64,000 bases of DNA from Arion vulgaris. Lineage: Eukaryota; Mollusca; Gastropoda; Stylommatophora; Arionidae. The notes beneath the pieces are model-generated. The model ran no database searches and was not told the origin of the DNA. It saw nothing but the letters and a program-made list of their open reading frames with translations. The translations under genes and the position numbers were made by a program. This document shows positions 23,301 through 37,800 of the stretch, one piece after another; within the stretch, counting starts at the first letter, position 1, and the number at the start of each line of letters is the position of its first letter. The stretch covers positions 70,919,865 to 70,983,864 of the forward strand of contig CM036753.1 of NCBI GenBank assembly GCA_020796225.1. The letters run 5' to 3'.

Positions 23301-26300
23301 CATGTAACAAAACAAAATATAATTTACTCAAATAATTTTTCTATCCTATCAATCTGTTACTTACTGGAGTTTCATGTGTAACTTCCTGAGACTCACTGGA
23401 ATTTACTACAATCACATCTGCAGAGGACATGCTGAAGAAGAAATAAAAGAAAATAATTTTTGGAAAATAACTCATGACACTAATCCCCAGGATAAAAGGG
23501 AGGAACTAAGTAAAATAAATATCACAAATCCCCAGTATAAAAGGGAGCAACTAAGTAAAATAAGTGATGTCCCTAATCCCTAGGACAAAGGAAACAAGTA
23601 AAATAACCGATGTCATTAATCCCCAGGATAAAAGGGAGAAATTAAGTAAAATAACTGATAAAAGACATTTTAAAAAATCCAAAATAAGAAATATCTTAGA
23701 TTCTTAGGGTGTTCAGTTTATACCAGCATTCACTTTAATAAGAGCTCATTTCCCCGAGTGTTCAGTTCAATTTTCTATAGAGCATATTTTCCAGTGTTCA
23801 GTTTACACCAGTGTAACATTTTCTACAGAGCATATTATCTCCATTGTTTAGTTCATACAAGCGTTAAATTTTCTACCGAGCACATTTTCCCCAGTGTTCA
23901 GTTTTCCAGTGGATAGCTGAGTACATACTCATTTAGCCCTGCAGTTGCTCCTTCATACTTGTGCAGTGTTTGATTTCAATTGCTGATTCAGGTGGCCACT
24001 GAGAAATTGCAGTACATTACGCTATTTCAAGGAGGTATGAATATCAGATTCCAGCATGATTCTTCTTGTTCTTGTGATTTAGGCAGTTTGGAGTTACCCG
24101 TTGTTCAAGTCGAACTGGATGCCTGAGAGGCAGAGTGAGAGGTGTGTTTAATCAGCGAGCCACAGGAACAATCAGTATGCATACTCTTCGATATCTGTTG
24201 GGGAGACTGAGCACCTATGGGTCTGCCCGGTGTGCAATTATGTCAGTTTAGTAAATAATAACCAGTGATCGCTATTTGGATTATTATGCCGTCAGATGTG
24301 TTGTTATGATTAAGTCAACTGTTGTCTGGAGGTCATCTCTGATGCTGCATAGTTTTGAATGTAGTGACTTAAATATGCAAGGCTCAGTAGGACGGTCAAC
24401 AGCATAAGATTTATTGGACAGTATAATCCTCATACTTAAGCGTGAGATGCATGATACTATGGTTTCTGGTGCACATTCTGATCTAGTACAGATATTACAG
24501 CCCAGTTGCAAACAGAGACACAGTAAACCACCTGCAGAGAGTGTTACACAAATTCTGTAGCTTCAGCAATAATCCTAGGGAACATGGGGAAAAAAATGTA
24601 TCTCTAAACAGAGCGATGCAGTTCAGATTCAAATCAACGACCTTCAGAATGCAATGCAAACCACAGACATATTCGGTCTGAAAAGTGCAGATTTCACATC
24701 CTCAGTGTCAAATGTGAAACAACATAACAATGCCTTGTTTGTGATGAACGAAGTTGATACCATCACCAACATCATGTGTTGTGTGTTTATGTTACCAGAT
24801 ACAGATACTTATTTCCTAGCCACTCTCTTGTCTATGGTCTCCAATTATCTTTCATAGTTTGACACATCAAAGGTTCAGGTTTGGCATGTTAGATCTTCAG
24901 GTCCATCAACAGATTCATCGAAATCCAGTCTTCGCAAGATGCCCCATAGTTTCAACTTCTGCTCTAAACTTCTTGGCCAGGTACGACATCTTTAATTAAA
25001 TTTTTTATAACAGAAAGTTTTCATCCAGGAAATATTTTAACTGCAGAGTTTTCTTTGCTAATTTCTTCTCAAGAGTATGCCCAACATATCTAAAATCTTC
25101 TCTTTTTTATAATAACTGTTACTAGTGGTTGATCAGACTGTTCTCTGATGTCATCGCTTCTGAATTCATCCCATTTATATATTTATTATTTTTCAGACAT
25201 TTATTACCCCCCCAAAAAAGTTGACATACCAAACCATATTCCGTATCAAATTGTATGTACTAAAATACAACATATGTGCATGATGAATCAAACGTGTATG
25301 TGCGCGTGTGTATATATGTATATATATATAACAAACAATATTGACCACCATTTACCTCTGCTGGGTTTCTGTACCAAACTGTGACATTAAAGAAATGTCT
25401 TGCGATGTGTCTATATTGTTGTACATTGCAGGCAGGACACTGAAATTTGTAACAGCAAAAAAATGCAGTTAATATGTTGACAAACATAAATGCAGTTAAT
25501 ATGATGACATGTACAACAGTAGCAACATTAGAGTACTCCTGTAATAGTGCTGTACTCATGTTTGCTTCGTTTTTATCAAACAAGTTAACCATTCTTTATA
25601 GGGGGAATGCCTAGAGTAGTTGATAGTAGCTCGGCCTGCTAGCTGTGAGACGCCTCATAGCTCGGGTTCGAACCTACTGTCCGGCATTTGTTCGAGTCCC
25701 TGGTCTTACTCATGACGATAACGTGAGTACCTCTGAAGTCGGAGAAAATCTGCCTGTATGGCGAGGAATACTAATTACGAGTACATTGAGCACACGGCTG
25801 CCAGTGTAAAGTAATTCACAATGTGCACGCTGCTGCCATTGTAAGAAATTGGAAAACGGATTTTCACGCAAAAATCAGTTTCAGAGATGAAACTCGTCTG
25901 AGTTGAAAGCGGACGGAAAAAAACCAAAAACATTCTTTATAATCTGCGTAGTTTGTGCCTGTGCCGAGAACTTGAGTGTGTTGCACCACCGTTAGGCTAC
26001 TACTGCATGTAGGGCAGGCAGATCTGAATTACAGCCACAAAGTGTATGCATATTATCTAACGAAACACATCTGTAATTGTCAGATTTTACAAACAGAAAT
26101 ACCCCACTTTTAGGACAGTTAGGGATTTATCATCTGACTCAACTGGTTGTATCTGTGATGTCTGTTGTATAAGAACAGTCTCCATCTCATCCTTTGTCTT
26201 GTATCCGGGCTTGACAAAGCCATTTGGTCAAAATGTTGCTTCATCTTCTTGATTTTGTACTTTGAAAAACTCACATTACTTAATTTTTACATGTTTCAGT

Positions 26301-29300
26301 TTCAAGTACCACGTAAGAAGTTATACTCTATCATAGTATTAGATCTGTTTGGTTATAAGGAGGTTGTCACAGCTGACTTATGCCAGATGTACTCCTGTAA
26401 CGAGAGTGCAGTATGCCTGCAACACCAATATAGCACTTCTGTAACAGTATGGTACTCATGTAACAACAAGGTGTTTTCCAAACTGCTGGTGTGTTGCTGG
26501 AATATGTAAGGGAAGCAAAGAATTGAAACACTACGACCTACAAGGCATGTTCTAGGAGGCGAATGAGTTAGGGGCCTAGGGAAGATACCCTAGTAAATAA
26601 AAGCATCACAGAAATCGGGAAGTTCTGGCCTACTTGTAGGCGCATAGCTGGCACAGCATACAATCGCTCTTAGGCTCGAATGACATACAAATCTTCTCGA
26701 ACGCCGCTGTCAATTCAGACAGTAGTCATATCTGATATTGCGCTTCTGACTGATTTTTGCGTGAGGCCTGCTTACCATTTTACCGGTGTCACTTGCCATG
26801 CAGTGAGCCTTTGCAGTCTTCAGAGCATACAAATCACAAAGAGTGGTTAACAAGTGGTCGATATGATGGAGTGTTCAAAGAAGTTTTCCCAACTATTTAA
26901 TGTTTCAAATAAAACAATCTCATTTAGTTACGTTGCAAATCAGCAACAGTTGAAATCTCTTGTGAAAGTCTCATGTATCAAATGGAAAATAAATATGATA
27001 TAGATAGAATTCAAGTTAGGTTGACCTCAGAGCCATTGTGGTATTTATTAATCCCCCTTTTTAAAACTGGAAACTACACATTTATGAAAGCAAATACACT
27101 AACCACTACGCTAATGCAGATCTAATTCTATATTGTACCAGTAACTCTCTCTCTTTGCCTTTTACCCCGGATTGGGGCATAGGCCCTCAACCAACTCATG
27201 CCAAGTCTTCCTATCTCTAGCTATCTCCTGCAGCTCTTCTTTATATTGTTGATCTCTGCCTCCAAATCTCGTTTCCATGTATTTCTCGGCCTCCCGTTCT
27301 TTCGTTGCCCTGCGGTTCCAGGCAAAGACTCTTCTTGTACAAGTAACTATTGAGGTAATATTATGAATACTCACCATTTCTGTTTAAGAACTTCTTTCTG
27401 GTGATCTGTTAACAGTCTCTTCTTTTTGGTTGCAGGTGAATCAATGCGGACAAAGCGACTAGTTTTTGTGTGGTTTTTTTAAAGAGAAAGAAAACAAGGG
27501 GATGTTTTGATTAAGCAACAGCATAACTGATATTCAGTAGTCACATGTACTCACATTTCAGTGCAAAATTGTTCAAATACTAGCAAATGTGACAACATAA
27601 ATATATCAAAGTTATTGTACATATCACAACAAAAGAATATCAATGTTATTGTACATATCACAACAAAAATATATAAACAATTTACATATTAAAAAATAAT
27701 AACAGATAAAGCAATCATGGCAAATGATATTTTTATCAAGCGAGGGAAGATAGAAAAATTGAACGAGTTTGAATATCTCTGATCACTCATCATCATTATC
27801 GAAGTTTGTTCTGTGTAAAGTTTTGCCACCCTAACAGTCCTTCGGAATTTCGATCTCTCATAAGTCAGATGTCCCGATTCTGCAGCCATCATGCTAAAAT
27901 TATGTTACATCCTGTATCCATCTTTTGCGTGGTCTACCTCTTTGCCGGGAAGCCTTCTTTCCTATAATGGTCTTCTCCAACCATTGTGTCTCTTTATATG
28001 TTTATATGTTCAAAATACTTCAATTTTTAATTTATTATTTGTAGCATCAGCCAGTTTTCTTTGATTTTGAGTACTTTCTGTATAGATCTATTTGTTCTCT
28101 TCTCTGTCCATGGTATATACGGAGGACTCTTCTGTAACGCTTATATTCGAAAGCATATGTTTTTTCACTGCCTTGTTAAATGCCCATGCTTCACACCTAT
28201 ATGTTGCGACTGGCAATATGAGAACTCGGATAAAGGAAATCAAAAGAAGATCAAATATAGCCGTACAAAAATGTCACTAAATTCGGTAAGGAATTAAACT
28301 GATAGGACAACAAAGATTAGAATACTAAGAGTATGCATATTCCCAGTAACAATGTATGGACATGACATTTAACAGCGCAGTGAAAAAGTATATATTGTGC
28401 TACTGAATATACATGTTATAAGAATCCCTGTATGCCATGGACAAAGAAAATAAAATATAAATCTATCCAGAGCAAACTCAAAATTAAATAAAACTAGATG
28501 ATGCTACAAAAATGGAATGAGGAAATTAAAAGTATTTTGGACACACAAAAGACAAGAGCTGGGGAAGACAATTTTGGAGGAAATGTTCCTGACAAGGAGG
28601 AGAAGAGGAAGTACACAGAAAAGATTGATTCAGGATGGGATATATGATTTGCGCATGATGATCTCTGGTTTATGAGAAATTCTAAAGAGCTGTTAGGGTG
28701 GGAAAATTCTGCTCAGGATAAGCTATTTGATGAACAGATCTCAACAAACAAAAATATATCCCCACATTGTACAGGTGACAACAAAAATATATACCCACAT
28801 TGTACAGGTGACAACCAAAAATATATCCCCACATTGTACAGATGACAACAAAAATACATACCCACATTGTACAGGTGACAACAAAAATATATACCCACAT
28901 TGTACAGGTGACAAGAAAAAACACTTAATTAAGGAACTGTGTCATTTACATTTAATGTAAAGTTGATCCTGCTGTATCACACAAATTATTCATACTGATT
29001 TGTAACATTTCTCCTACTGTTGGATGAGGACACTAAAATTGATGTTGAATTAATCCAGCAATTTAAGGAGTTTGGAATTACAAGTAGAACTGGATGCTTG
29101 AGGAGCAGAGAGAGGAGTGTGTTTAACCAACGAGACCCCGGAATCATCAGTATGTATATCCTTTGACATCTGTTGGAGAAGACTGAGTACCTATGGGTCG
29201 GAGTATTGTGACGTCAATTCAGTAACCAATAACATTTCACATTACAGTATGTATTTGTAGTATTCATGCATTATATTCTTTGTCAAATGTTTTATTTCAT

Positions 29301-32300
29301 GACATTCAAATTTAACTTTTCATTCATCTTAGTCTTGACATGTATTATCATATCAAGTACAATTAGAAGAAAACACTCAAGAACATAATACAACAGGAGA
29401 CGCATACCTCTATTGGAAGAAAATCTTAGACTTGACATGTATTTAGCATATCAAGTACAATTAGAAGAAAACACTCAAGAACATAATACAACAGGAGAGA
29501 CATACCTCTAGTGGAAGAAAATCTTAGACTTGACATATATTAGCATATCAGTTACAATAAGATGTAAACACTCAAGAACATAATACAACAGGAGACGCAT
29601 ACCTCTATTGGAAGAAAATCTTAGACTTGACATGTATTAGCATATCAGTTACAATAAGATGCAAACACTCAAGAACATAATACAACAGGAGAGACATACC
29701 TCTATTGGAAGAAAATCAAGCTCAATCCTTTTTCTAGTTCCTGATAGCAAACAACGTGCTTCTTTTGGGCTGACAATTTTAGCAGGGGATGCTTTTGGAG
29801 ATAATTTTGTTGCTGGCGATAAGTCCCGGTTAAGAAGACTTCCCTTTTGACGTTTAGGTGAGGCCAGCTGAGGAAGAACTGGAATAGGAACTTGGGAGTC
29901 TCCTGAAAAAGAAATGAATTGGAAAAGAAATACACAATCTTTTTTCATTTATATTTAAAATATCTGATCTCAAATTTGAACTTGATTTGAATGTTAAAAT
30001 GAAGTATATATATTCGGAAAATCTTGCACATATCCAAATCAAACCAGAACAGGCATGCATGGTCTAGTTACATAATCTTTCATAAACTCTAAACTAAAAT
30101 CTTTCATGGTCTCTGCATGCATTAAAAGGTAATTCAACTTTAATCACTTGTTGACTTAATGCTTACCATATCCATTTATGACTACTGACCATACAGATAG
30201 AACAATATATGAGATGGACAATGCGTTCTTGTATATTGAAGAGACCCGAACCTGAATTTCATTGAAATCTAACCAGCCTGAAGGGACATCCTAGTAAATT
30301 TTAAAATACAGGGAAAAAAAAAGCTATGTGTTCCATAATGAACAACAAGGTACCCAGTAAAGACAAAATAACAGCAGAGATTCTCAAAACAGATCCAACA
30401 GCTGCAGCCAATGTAATGAAATCTCTGTTTGCAAAGATATGGGTCATATTGATACAATGCAAATTGATCATTTGGGATGAATGCACTATGATTCACAATC
30501 ACTGACTAGAATCACTCAACAGGTCTCTTCAAGATATCAGAAAATCAATAAATTATGAGTGGAACAGTAGTGGTTCTTGCTGTTGATTTCAGGCAAATGC
30601 TTCCTATTATTCTTAGAGGAACAGTGACTGCTGAGCTACGGGCATGTCTTAAATCATCCCATCTTTGGAGACATGTTAAAACTTTAAAATTAACTACCAA
30701 AATGAAGGTCCATTTACAGCCGGATGTCAATGCAGGACAAATCCCGAGCAAAGTTAGCTTAATTAGCTAGTATATAATAAAACTAAGTAAATATTATATG
30801 GAAGCACTATCTTACCAGTCCTACTATATTAATCCGAATGCTGGAGAGTGATCAAGAAAGATGTTCATGACTGTCCACATTTCATCTCTCAATCGTGAGT
30901 AGAATAGGCAACAAATTTTGGGATAAACAATCAAACAGTGGACTGCTCTTACACACAAATTTAGAAAGTATGAAACATATCCTTAAAATAAAAAGAAAAT
31001 GGAAATGACTAGGATATGTTATGAGAAAGAACTTTGATATACATGTGAGAACAGCCATCACATTGGACACCGGAAGAAAAGAACAAATATAACTTGGGAG
31101 CCACACAATAAAGAACATAATTCCCAAAGTATCTCTAACATGAATACTGCACTGATTGTCGCAAATGATACAGGAGCAAAAAGAGTTCTTGTAAAAACTT
31201 CATCGATTACATGGCACAAGCAGAATTAACTAACTAATGTTCATTTAAGAGGCACTACAATTAGAAGGAAAAAAGAATCTCCATTTGTTTGTCTATTTCA
31301 TGCTCACCATGCTCATTTCACTGAATGGTGTTTCTGCAACTACAGAAGCTTGATTGCTTGTGTTCAGCCCAGGTAGAATGATAGTATTTTTCTCCATCTT
31401 TATCCTGATTAGAATTTGCCTGGTAAATGATAGCAAGAATTACAATAAACTATATCTATGGTCAAGCTGATTATTATTTATTATCAATCCTTCTTCTAGG
31501 TCACTACCTGAGCAGTCACATAACTTTCTTACAAGAAGAAGAACCCATATTTATATCATGTGGGTATTGATGAATATAGTGTTAGGCCCTATTTTTTTTC
31601 CTGACTGAACTTCAAATAGTTATCTAAATGGTGCCGGCAATGCCTTACTACAGGCATCAATTGATGTTGCAATTAAAAGAGAACATATTTCTAAATTACT
31701 GACAGTCCCTGCATCAATGTTTGGTTGACATGTATGCCAAGATTGCGACTGATAAGACTGCTTTCATCCTAATATTTATTTGATAATTTTAAAATGTATA
31801 TCCAGTTCTGTAATAATGTGCAAGAATCAGGCTCTTTTAGTTTCTTCTGTAAAATATAATTAAATATATAATATTTATATATACAAGAATGTCAATACCT
31901 GGCAAAGTTGGAAGTAAAGATAGTGTGTGTGTATATATACACACACACACACATATATATAAATAATAAAAAACATACAGATATCATAACCTGATAACAT
32001 AATCAATGACTCAGAGTGAACATGGCTTAAAACTGTATTTGGATATTTTTGTCATTTGGGGAACAAAGTCAGAGTAACAACTCACACAAAATGTGAAAAA
32101 TTCCTGTACCAAAGTGTTCCTGTCTGATAGTCAGTTCTCAGTTCCACTAATATCTTCTTCACCCTGGATAAGGATGAAGATATAGCTCTTCCAAAATGTA
32201 TTTGTTTGGTCTTCAATAATTCTCTCTTCTTTTCTAACTTTTTCAGAACTTCATTTGTTTGTTTCTGTACCAATTCTTCTTTAAATCCCAATTTCGATGA

Positions 32301-34741
32301 CAGCAATTCTCTCTTCTAGCTGCTTGTTCAGTGTCCATGCTTCTACATCATACAAAAATTTTATATATATATGGACATTTAATAAAGCAGTGGAAAAACA
32401 TATAGTGCTTTTGAATATAAGTGTTACAGAAGAGTCCTCCGTATATCTTGGACAGAGAAGAGAACAAATAGATCTATCCAGAAAGAACTCAAAATCAAAG
32501 AAAACTGGCTGATGCTACAAATAAGAAAGAGAAAATTGAGATATTTTGGACATATAAAAAGACATGAAGGGCTGAGAAGACCATCATGGAAGGAGGCATA
32601 CCGGTAAAGAGAAGAAGAGGAAGACCAAGGAGAAGATGGATTCAGGATGTAGCTGATGGTTTGAACATGACGACAGCAGAGGCAAGACATCTGGCCTATG
32701 AGAGAGAGAAATTCGGAGGACTGTTGGGGTGGCAAAGTTCTGCTCAGGACAAGCTATTTGATGATGATATATATATAATCTGATGTCCTATTTCTTTGCT
32801 TACTATAAAAATTTGATACACATGGACATTACTGTTTAAGAACAATAATTTTAAAAAATAGCAAGCAGAGAAAATATATGCTGTCCTGTTTATTTAAGAA
32901 AGTGACATGAAACATATAGGTCATACTTCAGTTGGCTGGGGTATTCAAGAGCAGATGTGCGACCAAATGTGGTGTTCCACAATGTCAATGACTGGTTCTT
33001 GATAGGCCGGCGCTTGTGCTCAAAAGTCACATCCAACAATGGAGACAAGTGTTTCAAGAAATCTGAATCATACAGTCCATTATAACGACTAATAATGCAC
33101 TGAGCAATTTCCTGCCAAAGCTTTTCCAGCTGAAGAGAAAAACAATTAATTAATATTTAATATTTGTCATCACAAGTAACATAGTTGTAGAAAATTTTCA
33201 TCTTGCCCTTGTGTGTCGTTGGCTTCTTCTGTCCCTTGTGTGTCGTTGGGTTCTTTTGTCCCTTTTGTCGTTGGCTTCTTTTGGAAAAAGGGATATACCT
33301 GCATTTGGACAAAACACATCCCTAGAAATTCATTTCTAGAATATCTATTTTAAAAATGGATCTCACGGCGAAGGATTGATTTTATTGCACTGTGTTTCTT
33401 TATATGGCTCTGTCCTGTTGGCAGAAATAGCATGCCATTTACTGAGAGTGCTGCAAAAACACAAGCTCCAAGTTCTCATAACAATCATTGGGATCTGATG
33501 AAAAATTGCACATGTGACTTGGTCGGATTCAAACCTGCAACTTTTAGAATGAAAGGCAAATGTTTTAACCACTTCACCGTAGAGGACCTCAGAATATCTG
33601 TGTAGGAATTATTGCTAATAACGAAATAGACAAAAAGTATAAATATATATAAATATATATTTTATTTCAACGATATGACGATTTCAATTTGTAGTTAAAT
33701 TAACTTGTAATAAATAACACAACATATATTATCTGCTCTGTCAATACCTTAGTCGAGAATGGTACAAATAGCTTTCCGTAGCCTGATTTTGTGTTAGGCT
33801 GATACAATGTGGCAGCGGGTCGAAGAAGCATTAAGCAGTTGGATACAACATTGGAAGATGTGATGTGTGCAAACAGCTTAATATACACTTCAACCAGAAT
33901 ATGAGCGATTGAGATAACAGTCCTTGTGAAATCTTGTTTCTGTGGGAGAAACAAAATAAAAGAGGTAACCCATTAGTCAATATCAAGTAAACATTCGCTT
34001 CACTTTTTAAAATCACTTTTTAAAATCACAATTTACAACCACAATTAATCACAAACACATATTACAACAATCAAGTAGATTGTATATTCAAACAGCAAAA
34101 AGTATTATATGCAATAACAAAGAAAATAATCAATAAATGGTTGGGAGATTTGATTATCATGTCTCACTGTAATTGTTAGGCATTGTATGAATAGTTCAAA
34201 CTTTGTAGAATTTCATAATTTCCTTGTCTTTTTTCTGGTTTTAAATATATTTGACTACACACTTCTAAACTCAAAATTTACATATATTGTGCAAATTAAA
34301 GATAATCCTATCTACAAATTTTGCTTTATAAAATTATTACTTTCACAAATTAAAAATAATTATAATAAATCATATTTTTGTGTGTTTGCATGCAGTGAGC
34401 AATCCCTAAAAATATTGCTTTAAACCATGGGTTCCCAAAATGGGCGCTGAAGCCTTGGGGGAGGGGTTTGTGTGTGTGTGTGTCAGAAGCATTTGTGAGG
34501 AGTTTTAGGTTTTTTAAACGTGAATTTGCGATTGAATAATCATAAAAAATTTGAATTCTGCACTTTAATTCATTTTATGCCCATCTTATACTATCCATTT
34601 TTTCATCAATTTTCTATTTCATGTATAATCATTTGAAAATTGACCATGTATGACATAAATATATATTAATTTTCTATGTCAAAGTGAAAATAGAGCATGT
34701 ATATATATATATATATATATATATACATAATATATATATAC

Positions 34742-34828
<87 letters not shown>

Positions 34829-37800
34829 GTGGTGTTGCTGGCAAACTGTTATAATGAAGGAGGGTGGGATGTGTGACAAGTTTATGTCATACAAAGTGGA
34901 CGGTAGGCCGGAAAAGTTTGGGAATCTATGCTTTAAACTATTCTTACTTTCACAAAAAACACAATATATCATATACAGCAGCTGTGTGCTATCAACTTTA
35001 CTACACAGATCAGAATGCTGGAGAATGACAGAACAAGATATGTCCAAACTCTCCAACTTGACTGCAAAAGATCCTGCGAATGTTCTGGATAAATATTGTC
35101 TCTAACCAAGAACTACTTACATGGTGTGGTAACAAATGAATATGAGTACCATCATCCAAAAGAGACGCTGGAGATGGATTAGACATGTGATACGCATGGA
35201 GACTAACTCTGTCATGAAAATTGCACTGAGATGTACACTAGAGAGTAAACAAAAACGTGGAAGATATAAAACAACCTGGAGAAGAACAGTAGAACAAAAA
35301 CTGAAAGAAATGAATTCCAGCTGAAATACAATACTAAGGACAGCAAAGAATAGATAAGAATGGTGTGCATTTATTGCTGCCGTAAGAGCCAGAAGTTAGA
35401 TTTTATATATATATATATATATAAAGTAAGTATTCCTAAAAATGGTACTTTAAAAATTATTACTTTCCCAATCTCAGAATCCTCAAATGTTGACAGAAAC
35501 AAATTTAATTCAGTTTGCAAAGTTGCCAGTAGATGCACAAATGAGTGCAAGTTCCCCATTGGACGTTGTCTTCTCCGCACCCATTTGCTGGGGCTCAATG
35601 TCAGACCACCTCCTGGATTCTGACTAACTGAGACAGCAGAAAAGTCCACACATTCAAGCATCTTATGGCATAAGTTTGACATCAGTTCTAGATTTACTGG
35701 ATCCTATCAAAGACAAGAAAACAAAAAAAAACTATATTTCACGAGCACACACATCAGTCTATTTGTGAAATATTAGTTCTGGAATATGTCAAACACCACT
35801 AGCATGAAAAAAAAGTTACCCTCATCATCATCAACCTTTCGCTTTTCAATATATGTATGCAACATCACACACATTAGTATTGAGAAAGTTCATGTTCTCT
35901 TTTGTATTCCCCACTATGAATTCAGGCGTAGTTATGGCACACAGTATGGTGCTTCTGACTGGTTTTTGCATGAAGACTTGTTTTTCTTATTATCAGTATA
36001 AATCTAAGGTTGGCTGTATCTACACAGTAATTGATAACCTGTACAACTACTGTGAAATAGTGTCCAGAATACTGGTACAAACAATTAAGACCAAAAGAGT
36101 GTGCAGAAAAGTCAAGCCATCTTGGCAGTCAAAATGGATGTTTCAGAATGCTTTATCTCATCAATACTGTCACGGGCTGTTGTTTAGGTACTTCAACATA
36201 GAAAACAATAGAGAGTGAAAGCTACTAAGCCCTGGGGAAGAAATATTATTTCCAACCAGTCTTGTCTCCAACTGAAATATGTGGTAAAATATGTGGTTAC
36301 TGTTGGTCCTGTCAGTTTTGTAGATCAAAACATATCTGTCCCAAGTTCAAAGTCTTCGCTTCCCTCATCAGAAAATTATACAGAGCAAAACTCCTATTTC
36401 ATTGGGGTTATGCAAAAATTGTGTATCGAAAACAGTGGAGCATGTTCCTTATTTGGAACAATCTCACTGTGTCACAGCATTGGCACATCAAGCTAGTGCT
36501 TTTTGACTCAGAACATATACAAGTTACAAGGAGTGGTTGACATGTGGTCACGTTAGAGCTAACACAAATGGGCGCATGACCAAACGTTTAGTGCCAGTAG
36601 GCACCGAGGAAAATGTCATAGGCCAGGGAGGAGAATGTCATGGGCCAGGGAGGAAAATGTCATGGACCAGGAAGGTGAATCTAAATATCGTGCACCACTA
36701 AAAATTAGGATGTGCTTTGCGTACATGCTGTAGCTGTCTAAATGGTGCACAATTTACTCAGTCTCTGGTATAAATCATAAAGATCCCAAAGAGTGATTAA
36801 TAAAGGGTTGATAGAGCAAACACAAACAAACAACATATTTATTCAAAAATACAACACTATACTATGTCTTATTTTTCATGCAATAGACTAATTGCTTACC
36901 TGGGGCTTAGTATTCCAATTCTCTAATATTTTGGCACACATTTCTTCCAAACAAGAATTGGCCTCTGCAGTGGCAACAAGGGCAGATAAGCGAGCAAAAC
37001 TGTGGTACAACTCTTTCCATGTCTTTAGAAGAGTTTTGGACACCGCCTTTGTTAAGGATGAATAAATAATTAGTTTTATCAAGAGCAACTGTACTTTAAA
37101 CTTGACAACAAAAGTTTGTTAATAATTTCTTTCACATATCCATCAATTTCTTCTTTTCTACTCCAATAGTAGTATATGGCCCCCACTGATGAAGGCATAT
37201 GTTGCTGGAAGGGTGTATAAGCTCTTAGAGTAGCAGTTAATGTAGCTATCAACTTTTATCTGATTCTCATACTTCCGCTGGTAATAGCAGGATGCAGTCA
37301 GTCCAGAGAACAGAGTATGTTGTGTCGCAGTTTTCAGCATGAGCTGTTATATCTGTACCTTCGGTCTGACACATCCGACTTCAGCAAAGCCTTTTTTGGG
37401 GTACCGTGTTATCTTCTCACCCTACAATCTCCACAAACTTAGACAGACTTCTTGGTAGTTGTCTGTTACCAGGGTCACCATGTTGAGGCAGAATGAAATC
37501 CTGGACAGCTTCGTTCTAATGCTGACCCGGAAGCTAGCGGTCAGCTATGGGTTGCTGACTGCTACAATCCCGTACAGCTTGTGTGTATTTCTCTGAAGGA
37601 GGAACAGTGTCCGGCCCCTTTTACCTGATAAAGTCATAAGCGTATAACTTATTTCACACAACCATTGCCAAATCTACTATACAAATGCTCTGCAGATGAT
37701 ACTTTTGGCTACATGGCAGAAAGGAACAGAGGATGTATGGGGCAGCACTGGATGCATAGATGTCAATTCTATACAGTACTTTTCCAGTAGTGATCTTTTG

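Noticed and set aside
29398..29640. Copied 17-nt segments as real RIF1 microexons that fix the exon 20/21 phase
   Set aside because: Length (2 mod 3) would fit, but read in phase 0 each contains TAG. Kept only as possible pseudo-exons.
32082..32306. 74-codon minus-strand frame with coiled-coil look, at the right place for a RIF1 exon
   Set aside because: TNEVLKKLEKKRELLKT and the preceding WTLNKQLEERI are LINE ORF2 motifs, and RIF1 exons 18 and 19 join in phase without it.
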